Assembly (NCBI GenBank): GCA_029052265.1
Contig: JAIDJJ010000070.1
Location: forward strand, 1-11,523
Reading direction: 5' to 3'
Length of the DNA stretch: 11,523 nucleotides
From: Muribaculaceae bacterium
GTDB taxonomy: Bacteria; Bacteroidota; Bacteroidia; Bacteroidales; Muribaculaceae
How positions within the stretch are numbered: the stretch's first letter is position 1; every line of letters starts with the position of its first letter. The notes under the pieces were generated by a model that did no database searches, was not told the origin of the DNA, and worked only from the letters and a program-made list of their open reading frames with translations. The position numbers and the translations under genes were made by a program. Below, one piece after another: positions 7,599 to 11,523 of this stretch.

Positions 7599-8726
7599 TT
7601 AGTCAAACAGATGCTGTCCCAATCTCTTTTCTCTGGAACTTATCCGGCGCGACAATATTATATTCACAACAGTCCAGATAGCCACATCTGTCGCTATCAA
7701 TGCCGTGGGATTGACTACCGACGACAATGCCACATTGACCATAATAAAAATAGCAGCCCACATCATTATCACTATCAGTGCGGCTCTCTGGTTAAGACCC
7801 AATGCCAAAAGTTTATGATGGATATGACATTTGTCAGGCAAAAATGGATTACGGTGGCGGCGCACCCGATGAAGGTAAACCCTCACCACATCGAAACAAG
7901 GTATGATAAGCGGAGAAAGCGCCATGACAAAAGGATTATAGTCATGGGTGAAGCTTGCTGAATCTATGTGCAGCATAGCTATTGCACAAAAAACAAGAAT
8001 CATCCCGGTGGTCAGCGCACCCGTATCGCCCATGAATATTTTCTTTTGCTTTTTTGCATTTCCAAAAACATTGTAATAGAAAAAAGGCAACAGAGTGCCT
8101 GCAGAGGCAGATGCAAGCATGGAATACACGTGTTCCCCGCTTATATAAAACAAAACTGCAAAAAAAGACAAAGCGACTGTGCTCAGTCCCGAGGCAAGCC
8201 CGTCAATACCGTCTATCAGATTGATGGCATTCACCACATATACCACTGCAAAAATCGTAACAATCCATCCGAACCAGAACGGAAGTTCCCACAGCCAGAT
8301 AAAGCCATATAAATCATCTATGTACATACCCGACGCCACTATGAGCAACGCCGACATTATCTGTACAAGAAATTTCGCCATATATCTCACACCTACCAAA
8401 TCATCCGCCATACCGACCAAGAACATCAGCAATACGGCACAAATCATAAAGTACATCGGCACTATTGCATCTCCCATTTCAGACCACACTCCGGCATTGC
8501 CAAATTTCAGGTTAAAGCCGACAATAATTGCTATCGAGAAAAGGATGGACGGCAGAAAGGCGATACCCCCCAAACGGGGAACCACACCTTTGTGTATCTT
8601 TCTTTCGTCTATTTCATCAAACAGTTTTTTTCTGAACGCAATCAATAAAATCTGTGGAATAAGTATGCCCGCCAGCACAAGCGCGATAGCAAAGGAAAAA
8701 ATATCGTTACTCAACCAATTGTCCAT
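7599..8726 (-). CDS. WecA/TagO-like undecaprenyl-phosphate sugar-1-phosphate transferase
   Basis: Polytopic inner-membrane enzyme of the MraY/WecA family that transfers a HexNAc-1-phosphate (GlcNAc-1-P in WecA and TagO) from UDP-sugar to undecaprenyl phosphate, the first committed step for a lipid-linked glycan. The 375-residue protein has about ten hydrophobic helices and the family motifs: DERKIHKGVVPRLGG (40-54), GMADDLVG (105-112, D108-D109), NAINLIDGIDGLASG (166-180), FMGDTGALTTG (231-241) and PDKCHIHHKL (297-306). The HIHH motif places it with WecA/TagO rather than MraY. It is the first gene of the minus-strand assembly operon; the wza-like gene follows about 31 bases later. It could serve a general surface glycan as well as the capsule. 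The ATG at 8726 is directly preceded by an alternating (CA/TA) tract. Confidence 0.93.
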   Translation of the reverse strand: MDNWLSNDIFSFAIALVLAGILIPQILLIAFRKKLFDEIDERKIHKGVVPRLGGIAFLPSILFSIAIIVGFNLKFGNAGVWSEMGDAIVPMYFMICAVLLMFLVGMADDLVGVRYMAKFLVQIMSALLIVASGMYIDDLYGFIWLWELPFWFGWIVTIFAVVYVVNAINLIDGIDGLASGLSTVALSFFAVLFYISGEHVYSMLASASAGTLLPFFYYNVFGNAKKQKKIFMGDTGALTTGMILVFCAIAMLHIDSASFTHDYNPFVMALSPLIIPCFDVVRVYLHRVRRHRNPFLPDKCHIHHKLLALGLNQRAALIVIMMWAAIFIMVNVALSSVVNPTALIATDVAIWTVVNIILSRRISSREKRLGQHLFD

Positions 8727-8742
8727 ATATATGTGTGTGTAT
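8725..8742. repeat. Short dinucleotide tract (AT)4(GT)4 at the wecA-like start
   Basis: On the plus strand an alternating AT run passes into an alternating GT run. On the minus strand this places CACACATATATATG directly at the initiation codon of the WecA-like gene. It is short and may be neutral, but it occupies the position of a ribosome-binding site. Confidence 0.6.
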
Positions 8743-8939
8743 TATTTTTAGTTCGAATAATGGAGTTTTTGTGAATACTACACCGGCAATCTCGGGAAAG
8801 ACACCAATGACTATTGGACAGCCGGCATCAGATCCTTTTTTCAGCAAATCTCAATGTCGACACAATTGTCCCCATGTCAACAACGTTATTTTAATATATT
8901 TATTGAATCGGGCATCCCCCTATTCCCTATGTTTTTTCA
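8727..8939. promoter_or_regulatory. Divergent control region between wecA-like and wzi-like genes
   Basis: These 213 bases separate the two divergent transcription units and must hold promoters for both unless either is read from further away. I find no perfect TAnnTTTG box in a good position. The best plus-strand candidate is TATGTTTT at 8928-8935 with TTG at 8903-8905, 22 bases upstream, but it would start transcription almost at the wzi ATG. A minus-strand candidate, GAGATTTG (8852 to 8845), lies downstream of TTGTTGACA (8883 to 8875) and is a poor match. Palindromes at 8855-8869 may be an operator. Confidence 0.45.
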
Positions 8940-8943
8940 ATGA
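8761..8943 (+). pseudogene. Possible gene remnant upstream of wzi (60 open codons, no start)
   Basis: An open frame begins right after an in-frame TAA (8758-8760) and runs to the TGA at 8941-8943, which overlaps the wzi ATG as ATGA. Its first half reads like real protein with ordinary codons for this genome (for example EYYTGNLGKDTNDYWTAGIR), but the first in-frame ATG is at codon 32, so it has no credible start of its own. It may be the decayed 3' end of a gene formerly upstream of wzi. I do not recognise the family, and a chance open frame is quite possible. Confidence 0.22.
8855..8882. promoter_or_regulatory. Candidate operator: adjacent palindromes and spaced repeat
   Basis: TGTCGACA (8855-8862) and ACAATTGT (8862-8869) are perfect 8-base palindromes sharing one base. 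TGTCAACA (8875-8882) repeats the first with one change, exactly 20 bases further on, about two helical turns. Symmetry and spacing in a divergent promoter region suggest a protein-binding site; no regulator is identified. Confidence 0.25.
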
Positions 8944-10430
8944 ATTTAAATTTTAAACCATCATTATTTTCCATTTGCAAAGTAGTCTTTATCCTTATCG
9001 GCTATTCAGGATTCGTGAACGCTCAGACATCAGATCCAGATTCCATAAGGTATTTCGGTGAAATGCGCGCCACTTTTTCAGGAGGGGAAAACACTCCTTT
9101 CTGGCTCGTGAACAATCTTCAGGGACTTGGGTCTCCAGAAAAAAATTATGGATTTGTACGTGCCGCCGCATTTCGCGACATAGACTCACAAAAGCGCTTT
9201 TCATGGGGAGCCGGCATTGATATTGCCGGAGCCTGGAGATCTTCCTCCCCTTTCTACCTACATCAATTATTTGGTGAAGTGAAATACCGTGCCCTCGGGG
9301 CTATGCTCGGGAGCAAGGAAATCTGGGGTGAGTTCAGCAATCCACGCCTCTCATCCGGTAATCTCCTTTATTCGGGCAATGCCATGCCTATACCTCAACT
9401 GAGACTCGGCATTTTCGACTATGCGGATTTCTGGGGTACCAATGGCTGGCTTGCTGTAAAAGGATACATCTCTTACGGAATGTTCACTGATTCCGGATGG
9501 CAAAAATCATGGGCTGCCCCTGAGTCAAAACGGACTGAAAATGTACTCTACCATTCCAAAGGATTATGGTTAAGAGGCGGCAACATATCTGAATTTCCAC
9601 TTACCGGAGAGATTGGCATTGAAATGGCAACCCAGTTCGGGGGTAAAGCTTTTAAAGACGGAGAGACTCTGCATCTTGGCAATGGTTTCAAAGACTGGTT
9701 AAAAGCCTTTTTCCCTTCCACATCCACAAGAAAAACTTTTTTAGGAGAACAGACAAGTGTAGACGGCAATATGGTAGGAGCATATAACATTGCTATTTCT
9801 TGGATACCGAAATCTGACTGGAGTCTAAAGGCTTACTTCCAGCATTATTTTGAAGACCATTCACAAATGACTTTCGAATATGGATGGAAAGATGGCTTAT
9901 GGGGAATGGAAGTTCAATTCCCGATAAACCCTTTTGTATCTGCATTAGTTTATGAATTTCTATATTCAAAAGACCAGACCGGCGCTGTCAATAACGACAG
10001 TTCCGCCAATGTCCCTGAACAAGTAAGCGGACGGGACAACTATTACAATCATTCAATCTATACCGGATGGCAACACTGGGGTATGGGTATTGGCAATCCT
10101 CTTGCCGTATCTCCTCTCTATAACCGCAATCACAACATATACTTCTTTGACACTCGCATCATAGCCCATCATATGGGCATAGAGGGAAATCCGATCCGAG
10201 ACCTTAATTATCGGATCTTACTATCTTTCTCCAAAAATTGGGGAACATACCAATACCCTACCCCTGACGTCCTTGACAACTTTAACGCAATGGTAGAACT
10301 AACATGGAAGCCTCAAAAATTACAGGGCTGGTATGGATCAGTTGCGACTGCATGTGATTCCGGGAAACTGCTTGGCAACAGTTTCGGTGTCATGATTACT
10401 ATCGGAAAATCCGGATACATATCCTTTTAA
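8940..10430 (+). CDS. wzi: Wzi-family capsule assembly protein (outer membrane)
   Basis: Probable outer-membrane beta-barrel that helps attach or organise capsule polysaccharide at the cell surface, by analogy with the Wzi family. The 496-residue protein begins with a signal peptide: basic N-region, hydrophobic core VVFILIGYSGF (15-25) and cleavage expected after VNA (28). The mature protein opens with GEMRATFSGGENTPFWLVNN (40-59), the typical N-terminal pattern of Bacteroidota Wzi proteins, and continues as many short amphipathic, aromatic-rich strands (for example QLFGEVKYRALGAMLGSKEIWG) with aromatic girdles. The C-terminus GVMITIGKSGYISF ends in aromatic F, as usual for outer-membrane barrels. 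The ATG at 8940 starts a good signal peptide and overlaps an upstream TGA as ATGA. The lipocalin-like lipoprotein follows after 7 bases, so the two are one operon. It is transcribed away from the wza-wzc operon. Confidence 0.88.
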   Translation: MNLNFKPSLFSICKVVFILIGYSGFVNAQTSDPDSIRYFGEMRATFSGGENTPFWLVNNLQGLGSPEKNYGFVRAAAFRDIDSQKRFSWGAGIDIAGAWRSSSPFYLHQLFGEVKYRALGAMLGSKEIWGEFSNPRLSSGNLLYSGNAMPIPQLRLGIFDYADFWGTNGWLAVKGYISYGMFTDSGWQKSWAAPESKRTENVLYHSKGLWLRGGNISEFPLTGEIGIEMATQFGGKAFKDGETLHLGNGFKDWLKAFFPSTSTRKTFLGEQTSVDGNMVGAYNIAISWIPKSDWSLKAYFQHYFEDHSQMTFEYGWKDGLWGMEVQFPINPFVSALVYEFLYSKDQTGAVNNDSSANVPEQVSGRDNYYNHSIYTGWQHWGMGIGNPLAVSPLYNRNHNIYFFDTRIIAHHMGIEGNPIRDLNYRILLSFSKNWGTYQYPTPDVLDNFNAMVELTWKPQKLQGWYGSVATACDSGKLLGNSFGVMITIGKSGYISF

Positions 10431-10437
10431 AAGAAAA

Positions 10438-10860
10438 ATGGAAAATTTGAATATTAATTATAGAAGATTCCACACAATAGCGATAGCTATTATAATGATA
10501 ATGATACCCGGTTGTCAGAAAGCTCCAATCAACGGGAATCTGGACGGGCAATGGCAGGTTATGACTGTAGAACCTGAAGCGCCTGAAACAATAATCACAG
10601 AACGCATGTATTATTGTTTCTCTCTACATACGTGCCAGCTTTCCATGTACGGATCCGGGATCTGGGCATCAGGCAATTTCGTTTTCAACAATAACCTATT
10701 GACCCTGGATTTCCCGGATACCAATTCAGATCTCAATATCGCAAGGCTTAAGCAATACGGCATCTATAGTAACCCCGTCACGTTTACTATTGAGCATCTT
10801 GATAAAAACAAACTAATCTTAAGAGATGGTGAGGTGACTATATCTCTCCGCAAATTCTAA
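10438..10860 (+). CDS. Small lipocalin-like lipoprotein, function unknown
   Basis: The 140-residue protein starts with a lipoprotein signal: hydrophobic core TIAIAIIMIMIP and lipobox IPGC with the lipidated cysteine at 26. The mature part is about 115 residues, beta-rich, and opens with LDGQWQVMTVE (35-45), the G-x-W strand seen in lipocalin-like domains of Bacteroidota, followed by alternating strands such as WASGNFVFNNNLLTLDF (76-92) and a last pair KLILRDGEVTISLRKF (125-140) resembling the usual closing strands. Two further cysteines at 60 and 66 could form a disulfide. It lies 7 bases after the wzi-like gene and is surely co-transcribed, which points to a role beside Wzi at the outer membrane, but no substrate or activity can be inferred. 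Its TAA stop codon coincides with the left target duplication of the inverted-repeat element that follows. Confidence 0.82.
   Translation: MENLNINYRRFHTIAIAIIMIMIPGCQKAPINGNLDGQWQVMTVEPEAPETIITERMYYCFSLHTCQLSMYGSGIWASGNFVFNNNLLTLDFPDTNSDLNIARLKQYGIYSNPVTFTIEHLDKNKLILRDGEVTISLRKF
10858..10860 (+). repeat. Left copy of TAA target duplication (also a stop codon)
   Basis: TAA here is both the stop codon of the lipocalin-like gene and the left flank of the inverted-repeat element; the matching copy is at 11021-11023. A 3-base match alone is weak evidence and gains weight only from its exact placement at the repeat ends. Confidence 0.5.
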
Positions 10861-11020
10861 GAAACTGTTTAAATTTATTTTATCTTGTCATTGAGTTCTT
10901 TGTCGGCATCTTTATGATATTTATTCAGTCATTATGGAACCCCATAACTTCTTCATAAATATCAAAAATCTGCCTGACAAATCTTCTCAATTCCTTCGAC
11001 AAATAAATTTAAACAGTTTC
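10861..11020. mobile_element. MITE-like element, 160 bp, 20-bp perfect terminal inverted repeats
   Basis: GAAACTGTTTAAATTTATTT (10861-10880) is the exact reverse complement of 11001-11020. The symmetry continues imperfectly inward: ATTGAG, TTTGTC, GGCA and GATATTTAT recur in both arms, down to an inner TTATGG-AACC-CCATAA hairpin at 10932-10947. The whole element is thus one long imperfect palindrome centred near 10940. It is bordered by TAA on both sides (10858-10860 and 11021-11023), as expected for a 3-base target duplication. There is no coding capacity. Terminal repeats, a direct flank duplication and small size fit a miniature inverted-repeat transposable element mobilised in trans. 3-base TNA duplications are known in part of the IS5 group, but I cannot name the parent element. 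Confidence 0.72.
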
Positions 11021-11041
11021 TAAGATTTTAAGAGCGCGCTT

Positions 11042-11085
11042 TAACTCCGGGATGAATCTGCATCCAAAGATTCATCCCGGAGTTA
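11042..11085. terminator. 18-bp perfect hairpin, probable terminator
   Basis: TAACTCCGGGATGAATCT (11042-11059) pairs perfectly with 11068-11085 around an 8-base loop, GCATCCAA. It lies 16 bases past the stop of the minus-strand dehydrogenase gene and between convergent genes, so it probably ends transcription from the right and possibly from the left. No long T run follows on either strand (GCATACAAAGG on plus, AAGCGCGCTCTTAAAAT on minus). Before insertion of the 160-base element it would have stood close behind the lipoprotein gene. Confidence 0.7.
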
Positions 11086-11101
11086 GCATACAAAGGACTT
11101 A

Positions 11102-11523
11102 TCACATTTTTACATCTTCTTTTGACTTTTGCTGCTGATCCTCGCGCTCCTGCATAGCCTCAGTCGGCAACGGACTGTCGGGATCAGAGATTTTAACTTT
11201 CATCTTTGTCCACAAGGCATTAGGGATATTTTTCCATATACCGGCAAGAACATTCCAACGCCAATCGATAACCGCAACCCTCTCTTTCCTAACAATCGCC
11301 TTGATTATCAATGGCAACACATGCTCCACTGTCATCTCCATAGGGAATTTCCTGTCGTCGGGTACCAAAGGGGTGCGCACCCATCCCGGACGGATGTCGG
11401 TAAACGAGATCCCTGTCCCCTCGGCATTCGACAATTGTTCCAACGCGTCAAGATACCATTGCCCGAATTTCTTTGATGAGGAATATGCCGACAGTCTGCC
11501 GATTCCTTTGGTCCCTGCCACTG
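11102..11523 (-). CDS. Short-chain dehydrogenase/reductase, C-terminal part (cut by window)
   Basis: The last 140 residues of an SDR-family NAD(P)-dependent oxidoreductase are visible; the N-terminus with the nucleotide-binding motif lies beyond the right edge. The visible frame opens VAGTKGIGRLSAYSSSKK, which contains the end of the SSxAG strand and the catalytic Y-x3-K (YSSSK), followed by FTDIRPGWVRTPL with the conserved PG after strand six. A membrane-proximal, WxW-containing segment (VIDWRWNVLAGIWKNIPNALW) and a polar tail rich in E, Q and K end the protein. The GTG at the edge is an internal valine codon rather than a start. The substrate is unknown. It is convergent with the wzi unit and separated from it by a terminator, so I see no reason to tie it to polysaccharide synthesis. 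Confidence 0.88.
   Translation of the reverse strand, partial: VAGTKGIGRLSAYSSSKKFGQWYLDALEQLSNAEGTGISFTDIRPGWVRTPLVPDDRKFPMEMTVEHVLPLIIKAIVRKERVAVIDWRWNVLAGIWKNIPNALWTKMKVKISDPDSPLPTEAMQEREDQQQKSKEDVKM

Noticed and set aside
7611..8312. Two plus-strand open frames rich in histidine, glutamine and arginine opposite the WecA-like gene
   Set aside because: Their composition is that of antisense frames, and there is no gap in the real gene that would need explaining.
8179..8751. A 190-codon plus-strand open frame opposite the WecA-like gene
   Set aside because: It mirrors a gene whose five family motifs are intact; the translation looks like an antisense shadow.
8735..8956. A 73-codon plus-strand frame beginning with ATG in the divergent region
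   Set aside because: It runs into the wzi-like gene in another frame, and its cysteine- and proline-rich translation is less protein-like than the neighbouring frame at 8761-8943.
10861..11020. A CRISPR unit or a classical terminator as explanation of the long palindrome
   Set aside because: There is a single palindrome without spaced direct repeats, and the AT-rich 160-base symmetry with a flanking duplication fits a mobile element better than a terminator.

Overview
The window looks like part of a capsular or exopolysaccharide locus from a Bacteroidales bacterium (Bacteroides, Parabacteroides or Muribaculaceae type; the sequence does not settle which). Signs are a short outer-membrane export lipoprotein of the Bacteroidota Wza type with a C-terminal membrane helix, a Wzi-family capsule protein directly followed by a lipocalin-like lipoprotein, the absence of strong Shine-Dalgarno sequences, and candidate Bacteroidota -7 boxes (TAnnTTTG).

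Layout. (1) 45-2062, plus strand: an EpsG/Wzy-like polysaccharide polymerase and a family-2 glycosyltransferase, joined by a stop/start overlap; this is the AT-rich, strain-variable end of a unit that begins to the left of the window. (2) 2111-2135: a perfect hairpin where this unit meets the next one head-on. (3) 8726 down to 2141, minus strand: the assembly operon in transcription order, a WecA/TagO-like initiating sugar-phosphate transferase, a Wza-like export lipoprotein, a Wzc-like chain-length regulator fused to a tyrosine kinase, a 250-base gap with candidate promoters, a CpsB/YwqE-type PHP tyrosine-phosphatase, and a GT4 glycosyltransferase. (4) 8727-8939: a divergent control region that also carries a possible gene remnant. 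(5) 8940-10860, plus strand: wzi-like gene plus a small lipocalin-like lipoprotein gene. (6) 10861-11101: a 160-base MITE-like inverted-repeat element sitting exactly at the lipoprotein stop codon, then an 18-bp terminator hairpin. (7) 11102 to the right edge, minus strand: the C-terminal part of a short-chain dehydrogenase, cut by the window.

How it works together (inference from family knowledge). The WecA-like enzyme loads the first sugar phosphate on undecaprenyl phosphate, the GT2 and GT4 enzymes extend the repeat unit, and the EpsG-like protein polymerises it. Wzc sets chain length through cycles of phosphorylation of its tyrosine tail, reversed by the PHP phosphatase. Wza carries polymer through the outer membrane, and Wzi with its lipoprotein neighbour may hold the product at the surface. 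A flippase (Wzx) and most glycosyltransferases are not in view and are expected to the left. There is no rRNA, tRNA, CRISPR array or complete insertion sequence in the window.
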